Shown in pieces: positions 25,525-40,098 of a stretch of DNA of 64,000 nucleotides; positions within the stretch are counted from its first letter, which is position 1; each line of letters starts with the position of its first letter. This stretch comes from Chamaelirium japonicum. Its lineage: Eukaryota > Streptophyta > Magnoliopsida > Liliales > Melanthiaceae. The position numbers and the translations under genes were made by a program. Under the pieces are notes generated by a model. That model ran no database searches. It worked only from the letters and a program-made list of their open reading frames with translations, and was not told where the DNA came from. The DNA is taken from positions 47,198,999 through 47,262,998 of the forward strand of contig OX393552.1 of the NCBI GenBank assembly GCA_947650365.1, in the 5' to 3' direction.

Positions 25525-26631
25525 TTCATTCTAATTCATTCGTACGATTCATTCTAATTCATTCGCACGATCCATTCTAATCCATTCGTACGATCCATTC
25601 AAATCCATTTGTACGATCCATTCTAATTCGTTCGTACGATCCATTCTAATTCATTCGTACGATCCTATGATCCATTCTAATTCATTCGCACGAATGTATC
25701 CATTCTATTTCATTTGAACGAATGTATCCATTCTAATTTATTTGCACGATCCATTCTAATTCATTCGGATGATTCATTCTAATTCATTCGTACTATCCAT
25801 TCAAATGGATACATTCGTGCGAACGAATTAGAATGGATCGTAGGAATGAATTAGAATGGATCGTATGAATGAATTAGAATGGATCATATGAAAGAATTAG
25901 AATGGATCGTGCGAATGATATAGAAAGGATCGTTCCAATGAATTAGAATAGATCGTGCGAATGAATTAGATCCATTCTAATTCATTCGCACGATCCATTC
26001 TATTTCATTCGCACGATCCATTCTAATTCATTCGCACGATCCATTCTAATTCAGTCGTACGATCCATTCTAATTCATTCGTACGATCCATTCTAATTCAT
26101 TCGCACGATCCATTCTAATTCATTCGTACGATCCATTCTAATTCATTCGTATGAATGTATCCATTCTAATTTATTCGTACGATCCAGTCTAATTCATTCG
26201 TACGATCCATTCTAGTTTATTCACATGAATGTATCCATTCTAATTCATTCGTACGATCCCTTCTAATTCATTCGTAAGATCCATTCTAATTCGTTCGTAC
26301 GATCCATTCTAATTCGTTCGTACGATCCATTCTAATTCATTCGTACGATCCATTCTAATTCATTCGTACGATCTATTCTAATTCATTCGTATGTTCCATT
26401 CTAATTCATTCCTACGATCTATTCTAATTCATTCGCTCGAATGTATCCATTCTAATTCATTCGTACAATCCATTCTAATTCATTCGCACGATCCATTCGC
26501 TCGAATGATCCAAATGATTCATACGAATGAATTTGACTGGATCGGACGAATGGATTAGAATGGATCGTACGAATGAATAAGAAATGATCGTACGAATGGA
26601 TCATGCGTACGATCCATTCTAATTCATTCGT
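25525..26631. repeat. Alternating R/F blocks
   Basis: R 25525-25804, F 25805-25970, R 25971-26509, irregular turn 26500-26525, F to about 26603, R to 26631 (GTAC at 26630-26633). Confidence 0.85.
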
Positions 26632-27316
26632 ACGAATAAATTAGAATGGATACATTCATGCAAATGAATAAGAATGGATACATTCGTGCGAATGAATTAG
26701 AATGGATTCATTTGTACGAATGAATTAGAATGGATCGTGCGAATGAATTAGAATGGATCGTACGAATGAATTAGAATGGATCGTATGAATGAATTAGAAT
26801 GGATCGAACGAATGAATTAGAATGGATCGTACGAATGAATTAGAATGGATTGTGCTAATGAATTAGAATGGATCGTATGAATAAATTAGAATGGATCATA
26901 CGAATGAATTAGAATGGATCGTGCGAATGAATTAGAATGAATCATACGAATGCATTAGAATGGATCATACGAATGAATTAGAATGAATCATACGATCCAT
27001 TCTAATTCATTCGTCCTTCTAACTGTAAGAATGGATTAGAATGGATCGTACGAATGGATTAGAACGATCCATTCTAATTGTACGAATGGATTAGAATGGA
27101 TCGTACGAATGGATTAGAATGGATCGTACGAATGAATTAGAATGGATCATACAAATGAATTAGAAAGGTTACATTCGTGAGAATGAATTAGAATGGATCG
27201 TGCGAATGAATTAGAATTGATCATACGAATGAATTAGAATGGATCCTACGAATGAATAAGAATTGATCGTACGAATGAATTAGAATGGATCGTGCGAATG
27301 AATTAGAATGGTTACA
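26632..27316. repeat. F block interrupted by short R pieces
   Basis: Forward to 26991, reverse to about 27013, forward to about 27068, reverse to 27082, then forward. The irregular junction at 27012-27030 is listed separately. Confidence 0.83.
27012..27030. other. Non-consensus junction CCTTCTAACTGTAAGAATGG
   Basis: The longest stretch I saw that is not readily explained by the unit in either orientation. It sits where R turns to F and resembles a TTCTAATTAGAAT switch altered by a few inserted bases. Identical in copy B at 54405-54423. Confidence 0.7.
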
Positions 27317-28778
27317 TTCTAATTCATTCGTACGATCCATTCTAATTCATTTGCTCGAATGTATCCATTCTAATTCATTCGTACAATCCATTCTAATTTA
27401 TTCACACGATCCTTTCTAATACATTCTTACAATCCATTCTAATTGATTCGTAGGATCCATTCTAATTCATTTGTACGAACGTATCCATTCTAATTCATTC
27501 ATACGATCCATTCTAATTCATTCGCACGATCCATTCTAATTTAATCAGACGATCCATTCTAATTCATTTGTATGATTCATTCTAATTCATTCGCACGAAT
27601 GTATCCTTTCTAATTCGCTCGTACGATCCATTCTAATTCATTCACACGATCCATTCTAATTCATTTGTACGATCCATTCTGATTCATTCATACGATCCAT
27701 TCTAATTCATTTGCACGAATGTATCCATTCTAATTCACTCGTACAATCTATTCTAATTCATTCGCACGATCCATTCTAATTCATTCGTACGATCCTTTCT
27801 AATTCTTTCGCACGATCCATTCTAATTCTTTCGCACGATCCATTCTAATTCATTCGCACGATCCAATCTAATTCAGTCGTACGATCCATTATAATTTATT
27901 TTGATGATCCATTCTAATACATTCGCACGAATGTATCTATTCTAATTCATTCGTATGATCCATTCTAATTCATTCGTACGATCCACTCTAATTCATTCGT
28001 ACGAATGTATCCATTCTAATTCATTCGTACGATCCATTCTAATTCATTCGCACGATCCATTCTAATTCATTCGTATGATCCATTCTAATTTATTTGCACG
28101 AATATACGATCCATTCTAATTTATTTGCAAGAATGTATCCATTCTAATACATTCGTACAATCAATTCTAATTTATTCGTACAAATGTATCCATTCTAATT
28201 CATTCGCACGATCCATTCTAATTCATTCGTACGATTCATTCTAATTTATTCGCACGATCCACTCTAATTCATTCGTACGATCCATTCTAATTCATTCGAA
28301 CGTATGTATCCATTCTAATTCGTTCGTTTGATCCATTCTAATTCGTTCGTACGATCAATTCTAATTCGTTCGTACGATCCATTATAATTCGTTCGTATGA
28401 TCCATTCTAATTCATTCGTATGATCCATTCTAATTCATTCTTATGATCTATTCTAATTCATTCGCTCGAATGTATCCATTCTAATTCATTTGTTCGATCC
28501 ATTCTAATTCATTCGTACGATCCATTCAAATTCATTCGCATGATCCATTCTAATTCATTCGTACGATCCATTCTAATTCATTCTCACGAATGTAACCTTT
28601 CTAATTCATTTGTATGATCCATTCTAATTCATTCGTACGATCCATTCTAATTCATTCACTCGAATGTAACCATTCTAATTCATTCGTACGATCCATTCTA
28701 ATTCATTCCTACGATCCATTCTAATTCATTCGCACAAATGTATCTATTCTAATTCATTTGCACGATCCATTCTAATGA
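27317..28778 (-). repeat. R block, 1.5 kb
   Basis: Reverse units with frequent 28-mers and several hinge truncations (near 28110, GCACGAATATACGATCC). Confidence 0.92.
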
Positions 28779-28779
28779 A

Positions 28780-29560
28780 TCAGAATGGATCGTACGAATG
28801 AATTAGAATGGTTACATTCATGCAAATGAATTAGAATGGATCATAGGAATGAATTAGAATGGATCGTACGAATGAATTAGATTTGTTACATTCGTGCAAA
28901 TGACTTAGAATGGATCGTACGAATGAATTAGAATTAATCATACGAATGAATTAGAATGGATCGTGCGAATGAATTTGAATGGATCGTACGAATGAATTTG
29001 AATGGATCGTGCGAATGAATTTGAATGGATCGTACGAATGAATTAGAATGGATACATTCGTGCGAATGAATTAGAATGGACCGGACGAATGAATTAGAAT
29101 GGATCGTGCGAATGAATTAGAATAGATCGTACGAATGAATTAGAATGGATCATACAAATAAATTAGAAAGGTTACATTCATTAGAATGAATTAGAATGGA
29201 TCGTACGAATGAATTATAATGTATCATGCGAATGAATTTGAATGGATCGTACGAATGACTAAGAATGGATCGTACAAATGAATTAGAATGGATTGTACGA
29301 ATGAATTACAATGGATCGTACAAATGAATTAGAAAGGTTACATTTGTGAGAATGAATTTGAATGGATCGTACGAATGAATTAGAATGGATCGAACGAATG
29401 AATTAGAATGGATACATTCGAGCAAATGAATTAGAACGGATCGAATGAATGAATTAGAATGGATCGTACGAATGAATTAGAATGGATCGTGCGAATGAAT
29501 TAGAATGGATCGTACGAACGAATTAGAATGGATCGTACGAACGAATTAGAATAGATCATA
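28780..29560 (+). repeat. F block
   Basis: Forward units, several with GAATTTGAATGG. It ends at an irregular switch (AGATCATACATTCGTACG). Confidence 0.9.
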
Positions 29561-29853
29561 CATTCGTACGATCCATTCTAATTCATTCCTATGATCCATT
29601 CTAATTCGTTCGTACGATCCATTCTAATTCATTCGTTCGATCTATTCTAATCTATTCGTACGATCCATTCTAATTCATTCGCACGAATGTAACCATTCTA
29701 ATTCATTCATATGATCCATTCTAATTCATTCGTACGATCCATTCTAATTCGTTCGTACGATCCATTCTAATTCATTCGTACGATCCATTCTAATTCATTC
29801 TCACGAATGTAACCTTTCTAATTCATTTGTATGATCCATTATAATTCATTCGT
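29561..29853 (-). repeat. R block
   Basis: Reverse units ending at GTAC 29852-29855. Confidence 0.9.
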
Positions 29854-30162
29854 ACGAATGAATTTGAATGGATCGTACGACTGAATTAGAATAGATCGTA
29901 CGAATGAATTAGAATGGATCGTGCGAATGAATTTGAATGGATCGTACGAATAAATTAAAATGGATCGAACGAATGAATTAGAATGGATACATTCGAGCGA
30001 ATGAATTAGAATAGATCGTAGGAATGAATTAGAATGAATCATACGAATGAATTAGAATGGATCGTGCGAATGAATTAGAATGGATTGTACGAATGAATTA
30101 GAATGGATACATTCGTGCGAATGAATTAGAATGGATCGGACGAATGAATTAGAATGGATCGT
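29854..30162 (+). repeat. F block
   Basis: Forward units between two GTAC switches. A 67-codon minus-strand frame (29839-30042) here is a repeat artefact. Confidence 0.9.
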
Positions 30163-31870
30163 ACGATTCATTCTAATTCATTCGTACGATCCATTCTAAT
30201 GCATTCGTATGATTCATTCTAATTCATTCGCACGATCCAATCTAATTCATTCGTATGATCCATTCTAATTTATTTATACGATCCATTCTAATTCATTCGC
30301 ACAATCCATTCTAGTTCATTTGTACGATCCATTCTAATTCATTCGTTCGATCCATTCTAATTCATTCGTACGATCCATTCAAATTCATTCGCACGATCCA
30401 TTCTAATTCATTCGCACGATGCATTCTAATTTATTCGTACGATCCATTCTAATTCATTCGTACGATCCATTCTTATTCATTCATACGATCCATTCTAATT
30501 CATTCGCACCATCCATTCTAATTCATTCGTATGATCCATTCTAATTCATTCGTATGATCCATTCTAACTCATTCGGTGAATCCATTCTAATTCATTCGTA
30601 CGATCCATTCTAATTCATTCGTATGATCATTCGTACAATCCATTCTAATTCATTCGTATGATCCATTCTAATTCATTCCTACGAACTATTCTAATTCATT
30701 CGCACGATCCATTCTAATTCATTCGTATAATCCATTCTAATTCATTCCTACGATCTATTCTAATTCATTCGCACGATCTATTCTAATTCATTCGTATGAT
30801 CCATTCTAATTCATTCCTACGATCTATTCTAATTCATTCGCTCAAATGTATCCATTCTAATTCATTCCTATGATCAATTCTAATTCATTCGCACGAATGT
30901 AACCATTCTAATTCCTTCGTATGATCCATTCTAATTCATTCCTACGATCCATTCTAATTCATTCGTATGATTCATTCTAATTCATTCGCACAAATGGATC
31001 CATTCTAATTCATTCGTACGATCCATTCTAATTCATTCACTCGAATGTATCCATTCTAATTCATTCGTACGATCCATTCTAATTCATTCGTACGATCCAT
31101 TCTAATTTGTTCATACGATCCATTCTAATTCGTTCGTACGATCCATTCTAATTCGTTCGTACGATCCATTCTAATTCATTTGTATGATCAATTCTAATTC
31201 ATTCGCATGATCCATTCTAATTGATTCGTACGATCCATTCTAATTCATTCGCACGAATATAACCATTCTTATTAATTCGTACGATTCATTCTAATTCATT
31301 TGTATGAGCTATTCTAATTCATTCGTATTATCCATTCTAATTCATTCGTACGATCCATTGTATTTCATTCATACAATCCATTCAGATTTATTCGCACAAA
31401 TGTATCCATTCAAATTCATTCGTACGATCCATTCTAATTAATTCGCACGATCCATTCTAATTCAGTCGTATGAATGTATGCATTTTAATTCATTCGTACG
31501 ATCCATTCTAATTCATTCGTACGATCTAATTCATTCGTACGATCCATTCTAATTCATTCGTACGATCGATTCTAATTCATTCGCACGATCCATTCTAATT
31601 CATTCGTACGATCCATTCTAATTCATTCGTATGATCCATTCTAATTTATTCGTTCAAATATATCCATTCTAATTTATTCGTACGATCCATTCTAATTCAT
31701 TCGCACGATCCTTTCTAATTCATTCGCAAGAATGTATCCATTCTAATTCATTTGCACGATCCATTCTAATTCATTCGTACGATCCATTCTTATTCATTTA
31801 TACAATCCATTCAAATTCATTCGCACAATCCTTTCTAATTCATTCGTACGATCCATTCTAATTCATTTGT
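30163..31870 (-). repeat. R block, 1.7 kb
   Basis: Reverse units, with CATTCGGTGAATCC near 30570 and a shortened GATCATTCGTAC hinge near 30630. It contains the fourth R signature block and ends at GTAC 31869-31872. Confidence 0.92.
31241..31640 (-). repeat. Signature block, R orientation, copy 4
   Basis: Matches 13241-13640 unit for unit at offset 18,000 bp. Counterpart in copy B: 58634-59033. Confidence 0.9.
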
Positions 31871-32206
31871 ACGAATGAATTAGAATGGATCGTACGAATG
31901 GATTAGAATGGATCGTACGAATAAATTAGAATGGATCGTACGAACGAATTAGAATGGATCGTATGAACGAATTAGAATGGATCGTACGAATGAATTAGAA
32001 TGGATACATTCGAGCAAATGAATTAGAATGGATCGTACGAATGAACTAGAATGGATTGTACGAATGAATTAGAATGGATCGTACGAATGAATTAGAATGG
32101 ATAGTACGAATGAATTAGAATGGATACATTTGTTCGATGAATAAGAATGGAACGTACGAATGAATTAGAATGGAGCGTACGAATGAACTAGAATGGATAC
32201 ATTCGT
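31871..32206 (+). repeat. F block before the long palindrome
   Basis: Forward units. From about 32125 it has the series GATGAATAAG, GGAACGTACG, GGAGCGTACG and GAACTAG, also seen near 10310. Confidence 0.9.
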
Positions 32207-32632
32207 GGATCCATTCTAATTCATTCGGACGATCCATTCTAATTCATTCGTATGTTCCATTCTATTTCATTTGTACGATCCATTCTAATTCATTCGTATG
32301 ATCCATTCTAACCCATTCGTAGGAAGTTCGATCTATTCTAATCCATTCGTACGATCCATTCTAATTCATTCGTACGATCCATTCTAATTCATTCGTACGA
32401 TCCATTCTAATCCATTCGTATGATCCATTCTAATTCATTCGTACAAATGAATTAGAATGGATCGTACGAATGAATTAGAATGGATCGTACGAATGGATTA
32501 GAATGGATCGAACTTCCTACGAATGGGTTAGATTGGATCATACGAATGAATTAGAATGGATCGTACAAATGAAATAGAATGGATCATATGAATGAATTAG
32601 AATGGATCGTCCGAATGAATTAGAATGTATTG
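32207..32632. repeat. Long palindrome, 190-bp arms, 46-bp loop
   Basis: The left arm (32207-32396, R) and right arm (32443-32632, F) pair with about six mismatches. Rare variants match across the axis: CGAACTTCCTACGAATGGG, AAATGAAATAG and CGTCCG units sit at mirror positions. Ordinary F/R junctions match only through the consensus, so this pair was made by inverted duplication. The loop is exactly two R units. Present again at 59600-60025. Confidence 0.9.
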
Positions 32633-32739
32633 TACGAATGAATTAGAATGGATACATTCGTGCGAATGAATTAGAATGGATCGGACGAATGAATTAGAAT
32701 GGATCGTACGAATGAATTAGAATGGATCATGCGAATGAA
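32443..32739 (+). repeat. F block (right arm and beyond)
   Basis: Forward units from the palindrome axis to the GAATTC switch at 32737-32742. Confidence 0.9.
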
Positions 32740-34803
32740 TTCCTATGATCCATTCTAATTCATTCGTACGATCCATTCTAATTCATTCGCTCGAATGTAT
32801 CTATTCTAATTTATTCGTATGATCCATTCTAATTCATTCGTACGATCCATTCTAATCCATTCGTACGATCCATTCTAATTCATTCGTACAATGCGTTCTA
32901 ATCTATTCGTATGATCCATTCTAATCCTTTCGTACGATCCATTCTAATTCATTCGCACGAATGTAACCATTCTAATTCATTCGTACGATCGATTCTAATT
33001 CATTCCTACGATCTATTCTAATTCATTTGCACGAATGTATCCATTCTAATTCATTCGTATGATCCATTCTAATTCAATTCGTGCAATCCATTCAAATTCA
33101 TTCGCACAAATATATCCATTCTAATTCATTCGTATGATCCATTCTAATTCATTCGCTCGAATGTATCCATTCTAATTCATTCGTACGATCCATTCTAATC
33201 CATTCGTACGATCCATTCTAATTCATTCGTACGATCCTTTCTAATTCATTCTCACAAATGTACGATCCATTCTAATTCATTCGCACAAATGTATCTATTC
33301 TAATTCATTCGTACGATCCATTCTAATTCATTCGCACGATCCATTCTAATTCATTCGTACGATCCATTCTAATTTATTCGTACGATCCATTCAAATTCTA
33401 ATTCATTCGTACGATCCATTCTAATTCATTCGTACGATCCATTCTAATTCATTCGTATGATCCATTCGAATCCATTCGTACGATCCATTCTAATCCATTC
33501 GTACGATCCATTCTAATCCATTCGTAAGATCCATTCTAATTCATTCTCACAAATGTAACCTTTCTAATTCATTTATACGATCCATTCTAATTCATTCGTA
33601 CGATTAATTCTAATCCATTCGTATGATCCATTCTAATTCATTCGTACGATCCATTCTAATTCATTCGCACGATCCATTCTAATTCATTCGTACAAATGTA
33701 TCCATTCTAATTCATTCGTACAATCCATTCTAATCCATTCTAATTCATTCGTATAATTTATTCGCACGATCCATTCTAATTCATTCGTACGATCCATTCT
33801 AATGCATTCGTACGATTCATTCTAATCCATTCGCACGATCCATTCTAATTCATTCGTATGATCCATTCTAATTTATTCATACGATCCATTCTAATTCGTT
33901 CGTACGATCCATTCTAATTCATTCGCATGATCTATTCTAATTCGTTCGTACGATCCATTCTAATTCGTTCGTACGATCCATTCTAATTTGTTCGTACGAT
34001 CCATTCTAATTCGTTCGTACGATCCATTCTAATTTATTCGTATGATCCATTCTAATGCATTCGTACGATCCATTCTAATTCATTCGTACGATCCATTCTA
34101 ATTCATTCGTACGATCCATTCTAATTCATTCGCACGATCCATTCTAATTCATTCGTATGATCCATTCTAATTCATTCCTACGATCTATTCTAATTCATTC
34201 GCTCAAATATATCCATTCTAATTTATTCGTTTGATCCATTCTAATCCATTCGTACGATCCATTCTAATTCATTCCTATGATCCATTCTAATTCATTCGTA
34301 CGATCCATTTTAATTCATTCGCTCGAATGTATCCATTCTAATTTATTCGTATGATCCATTCTAATTCATTCGTACGATCCGTTCTAATCTATTCGTACGA
34401 TCCATTCTAATTCATTCGTACAATGCTTTCTAATCCATTCGTACGATCCATTCTAATCCTTTCGTACGATCCATTCTAATTCATTCGCACGAATGTAACC
34501 ATTCTAATTCATTCGTACGATCCATTCTAATTCTTTCCTACGATCCATTCTAATTCATTTGCACGAATGTATCCATTCTAATTCATTCGTATGATCCATT
34601 CTAATTCATTCGCACGATCCATATTAATTCATTCGTACGATCCATTCTGATTCATTCGTACGAATGTATCCATTCTAATTCATTCGTAGGATCCATTCTG
34701 ATTCATTCGTACGAATGTATCCATTCTAATTCATTCGTACGATCCATTCTAATTCATTTGCACGAATGTATCCATTCTAATTCATTCGCATGATCCATTC
34801 TAA
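32740..34803 (-). repeat. R block, 2.1 kb
   Basis: Longest reverse run in the unit. It contains the ACAATGCG/ACAATGC T-type unit near 32890 and 34430, followed in both cases by CCTTTCGTACG and a GCACGAATGTAACC 28-mer, a local duplication about 1.5 kb apart. It ends at TCTAATTAGA 34799-34808. Confidence 0.92.
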
Positions 34804-35680
34804 TTAGAAAGGTTACATTCGAGCGAATGAAATAGAATAGATCGTAGGAATGAATTAGAATGGATCATACGAATGAATTAAAATGGATCGTGCGAATGAA
34901 TTAGAATGAATCGTACGAATGCATTAGAATGGATCGTACGAACGAATTAGAATGGATCGTACAAACGAATTAGAAGGGATCGTACGAATGAATTGGAATG
35001 GATACATTCGAGCGAATGAATTAGAATGGATCGTACGAATGAATTAGAATGGATCATAGGAATGAATTAGAATGGATCGTGCAAATGAATTATAATGGAT
35101 ACATTCGTGCGAATGAATTAGAATAGATCATACGAATGAATAAGAATGGAGCGTACGAATGAATTAGGATAGAGCGTACGAATCAACTAGAATGGATACA
35201 TTCGTGCGAATGAATTAGAATGGATTATATGAAAGAATTAGAATGGATCGTGCGAATGAATTAGAAAGGATCGTACAATTGAATTAGAATGGATATATTC
35301 GTGCGAATGAATTAGAATGGATCGGACGAATGAATTAGACTGGATCGTACGAATAAATTAGAATAGATACATTCATGCAAATGAATTAGAATGGATCGTA
35401 CGAATGAATTAGAATGGATCATACGAATGAATTAGAATGGATTGTACGAATGGATTAGAATGGATCGTACGAATGGATTAGAACTCATTGTACGAATGAA
35501 TTAGAATAGATACATTTGTGCGAATGAATTAGATTGCATCATACGAATGAATTTGAATGGATCGGACGAATGAATTAGAATGGATTGTACGAATAAATTA
35601 GAATGGATCATGCGAATAAATTAGAATAGATCGTACGAATGAATTAGAATGGATCATACGAATGAATTAGAATGAATCGT
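34804..35680 (+). repeat. F block
   Basis: Forward units whose first 165 bp match the window start (50-210). It includes a GGAGCGTACG pair near 35135-35165 and ends at GTAC 35679-35682. Confidence 0.9.
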
Positions 35681-36499
35681 ACGATCCATTCTAATTCATT
35701 CATCCGATCCATTCTAATTCATTCACACGAATGTATCCATTCTAATTCATTCGTACAATCCATTCTAATTCATTCGTATGATCTATTCTAATTCATTCGC
35801 AAGGTCCATTCTAATTCATTCGCATGAATATATCCATTGTAATTCATTCGTACGATCCATTCTAATTCATTCGTACAATCCATTCTAATTCATTCGCACG
35901 ATCCATTCTAATTCATTCGTATGATCCATTCTAATTCATTAGTATGATCAATTCTAATTCATTCGTACGATCCATTCTAATTCATTCGTACGATCCATTC
36001 TAATTCATTCGCACAAATGTATCCATTCTAATTCATTCGTACGATCCATTCTAATGCATTCGTACGATTTATTCTAATTCATTCGCACGATCCATTCTAA
36101 TTCATTCGTATGATCCATTCTAATTTATTTGCATGAATATACGATCCATTCTAATTTATTCGCAAGAATGTATCCATTCTAATTCATTCGCACGGTCCAT
36201 TCTAATTCATTCGTATGATCCATTCTAATTCATTCGTACGATCTATTCTAATTCATTCACACAATCCATTCTAATTCATTCGCACGAATGTATCCATTCT
36301 AATTCATTCGCATGATCTATTCTTATTCATTCGTGCGATGAATAAGAATGGATCGTGCAAATGAATTAGAATGGATCATAGGAATGAATTAGAATGGATC
36401 GTGCAAATGAATTAGAATGGATACATTCGTGCGAATGAATTAGAATGGATCATAGGAATGAATTAGAATGGATCGTACGAATGAATTAGAATGGTTACA
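35681..36499. repeat. R then short F block
   Basis: Reverse to 36333, forward to about 36499. The turn at 36310-36352 is a hairpin with about 16-bp arms (TTCTTATTCAT / ATGAATAAGAA) and loop TCGTGCG. Confidence 0.87.
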
Positions 36500-37427
36500 T
36501 TCTAATTCATTCGTACGCTCCATTCATATTCATCGCACAAATGTATCCATTCTAATTCATTTGTACGATCCATTCTAATTCTTTCGTACGATCCATTCTA
36601 ATTCATTCGTACGATACATTCTAATTCATTCGTACGATCCATTCTAATTCATTCGCACGAATGTAACCATTATAATTCATTCGTACGATCCATTCTAATT
36701 CATTCGTACGATCCATTCTAATTCATTTGCTTGAATGTATCCATTCTAATTCATTCATACGATCCATTCCAATTCATTCCTACAATCCATTCTAATTCAT
36801 TCGCACGATCCATTCTAATTCATTCGTATGATCCATTCTAATTCATTCCTACGATCTATTCTAATTCATTCGCTCGAATATATCCATTCTAATTCATTCG
36901 TACGATCCATTCTAATTCATTCGTACGATCCATTCTAATTCATTCGCACGAATGTAACCATTCTAATTCATTCGTACGATCCATTCTAATTCATTCGTAC
37001 AATCCATTCTAATTCATTCGCATGATCCATTCTAATTCATTCATACGATCCATTCTAATTCTTTCGTATGATCCATTCTAATTCATTCGTACGATACGTT
37101 CTAATTCATTCGCACGAATGTATCCATTCTAATTCATTTGTATGATCCATTCTAATTCATTCGCACGATCCATTCTAATTCATTCGTATGATCTATTCTA
37201 ATTTATTCACACGATCCATTCTAATTCATTCGTATGATCCATTCTAATTCATTCGCACGATCCATTCTAATTCATTTGTACGAATGAATCTATTCTAATT
37301 CATTCGCACGATCCATTCTAATTTATTCGTACGATCCATTCTAATTCATTCGTAAGATCCATTCTAATTCATTTACACAAATGTATCTATTCTAATTCAT
37401 TCGTACAATCCATTCTAATCCATTCAC
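36500..37427 (-). repeat. R block
   Basis: Reverse units. The start (CGCTCCATTCATATTCATCGC) is the reverse form of the GCGATGAATAAG-GGAGCG series seen near 10315. Confidence 0.9.
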
Positions 37428-39023
37428 CGAATGAATTAGAATGGATCGTAGGAATGAATTAGAATAGATCGTACGAATGAATTAGAATGGTTACATTCGT
37501 GCGAATGAATTATAATAGATCGTACGAATGGATTAGAATGGATCGTACGAATGGATTAGAATGGATCGTACGAATGAATTAGAATGGATCGTACAAATGA
37601 ATTAGAAAGGTTACATTTGTGAGAATGAATTAGAATGGATCGTACGAATGGATTAGAATGGATCGTACGAATGGATTAGAATGGATCGTACGAATGGATT
37701 AGAATGGATCATACAAATGAATTAGAAAGGTTACATTCGTGAGAACGAATTAGAATGGATCGTACGAATGAATTAGAATGGATCATGCGAATGAATTTGA
37801 ATGGATCGTACGAATGAATTAGAATGGATCGAACGAATGAATTAGAATGGATCGTATGAACTAATTAGAATGGATCGTACGAATGAATTAGAATGGATAC
37901 ATTCGAGCGAATGAATTAGAATGGATCGTACGAATGAATTAGAATGGGTCATAGGAATGAATTATAATGGATCGTACGAATGGATTAGAATGCATCGTAC
38001 GAATGAATTAGAATGGATCGTACGAATGCATTACAATGGATCATGCGATTGAATTAGAATAGATCGTGCGAATGAATTAGAATGGATCATAGGAATGAAT
38101 TAGAATGGATCGTACGAATAAATTAGAATGGATCATGCGAATGAATTAGAATGGATCGTACGAATGAATTAGAATGGATCGTATGAATGAATTAGAATGG
38201 ATACATTTGTGAGAATGAATTAGAATGGATCATACGAATGAATTAGAATGGATCGTACGAATGGATTAGAATGGATTGTACGAATGGATTAGAATGGATC
38301 GTACGAATAAATTAGAATGGATCATACAAATGAATTAGAAAGGTTACATTCGTGAGAATGAATTAGAATGGATACATTCGAGTGAATGAATTAGAGTTGA
38401 TACATTTGTGCGAATAAATTAGAATGGATCGTGCGAATGAATTAGAATGGATCGTACGAATGGATTAGAATGGATCTTACGAATGGATTAGAATGGATCG
38501 TACGAATGGATTAGAATGGATTGTACGAATTAGAATGGATCGTACGAATGAATTAGAATGGTTACATTTGTGCGAATGAATTAGAATGGATCGTATGAAT
38601 GAATTAGAGTGGATCGTACAAATGAATTAGAATGGATCGTGCGAATGAATTAGAATGGATCGTACGAATGAATTAGAATGGATCGTACGAACAAATTAGA
38701 ATGGATCGTACGAATGAATTAGAATGGATACATTCGAGCGAATGAATTAGAATGGATCGTATGAATGAATTAGAATGGATCATAGGAATGAATTAGAATG
38801 GATTGTGCAAATGAATTAGAATGGCTACATTCGTGCGAATGAATTAGAATGGATCATAGGAATGAATTAGAATGGATCGTACGAATGAATTAGAATGGTT
38901 ACATTCGTGCGAATGAATTAGAATGGATCGTACGAATGAATTAGAATGGATTGTGCGAATGAATTAGAATGGATCGTATGAATGAATAAGAATGGATCGT
39001 ATGAATGGATTAGAATGGATCGT
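37428..39023 (+). repeat. F block, 1.6 kb
   Basis: Forward units, with runs of GAATGGATTAG and repeated AGAAAGGTTACATT(C/T)GTGAG variants near 37605, 37725 and 38340. It ends at GTAC 39022-39025. Confidence 0.92.
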
Positions 39024-40098
39024 ACGATGCAATCTAATTCATTCGTACGATTCATTCTAATTCATTCGCATAATCCATTCTAATTCATTCACACGAATGT
39101 ATCCATTCTAATTCATTCGCACGATCCATTCTAATTCATTCGAACGGTCCATTCTATTTTATTCGCAAGAATCTATCCATTCTAATTTATTCGCACGATC
39201 CATTCTAATTCATTCGTACGATCCATTCTAATTCATTCTTACGATTCATTCTAATTCAATCGTACGATCCATTTTAATTCATTCATACGATCCATTCTAA
39301 TTTATTTGCACGAATGTATCCATTCTAACTTATTCGTACGATCCATTCTAATTCATTCGCATGATCCATTCTAATTCATTCGTATGATCCATTCTAATTC
39401 ATTCGCACAAATGTATCAATTCTAATTTATTCGCACGATACATTCTAATTCATTCATACGATCTATTCTAATTCATTCGCACGATCCATTCTAATTTATT
39501 CGTACGAATGTATCAATTCTAATTCATTCGTACGATCTATTCTAATTCATTTGTACGATAAATTCTAATTCATTTGTACGATCCATTCTAATTCATTCGC
39601 ACGAATGTATCCATTCAAATTCGTTCATACGATCCATTCTAATTCGTTCGTACGATCCATTCTAATTCATTCGTATGATCCATTCTAATTCATTCCTACG
39701 ATCTATTCTAATTCATTCGTATGATCCATTCTAATTCATTCCTACGATCTACTCTAATTCATTCGCTCGAATGTATCCATTCTAATTCATTCGTTCGATC
39801 CATTCTAATTCATTCGTACGATCCATTCTAATTCATTCGTACGATACATTCTAATTCATTCGTATGATCCTTTCTAATTCATTCGTACGATCCATTCTAA
39901 TTCATTCGCACGATCCGTTCTAATTCATTCCTATGATCCATTCTAATTCATTCGCACGAATGTAACCATTCTAATTCATTCGTACGATCCATTCTAATGC
40001 ATTCGTACGATCCATTCTAATGTATTCGTACGATCCATTCTAATTCATTCGTACGATCCATTCTAATCCATTCGTATGATCCATTCTAATTCGTTCGT
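39024..40098 (-). repeat. R block, 1.1 kb
   Basis: Reverse units ending at GTAC 40097-40100. Confidence 0.92.

Noticed and set aside
29839-30042. 67-codon open frame on the minus strand, repeated at 57232-57435
   Set aside because: Same cause: several units read GAATTTGAATGG or have substitutions that remove the stop. No start signal, composition or motif of a real protein.
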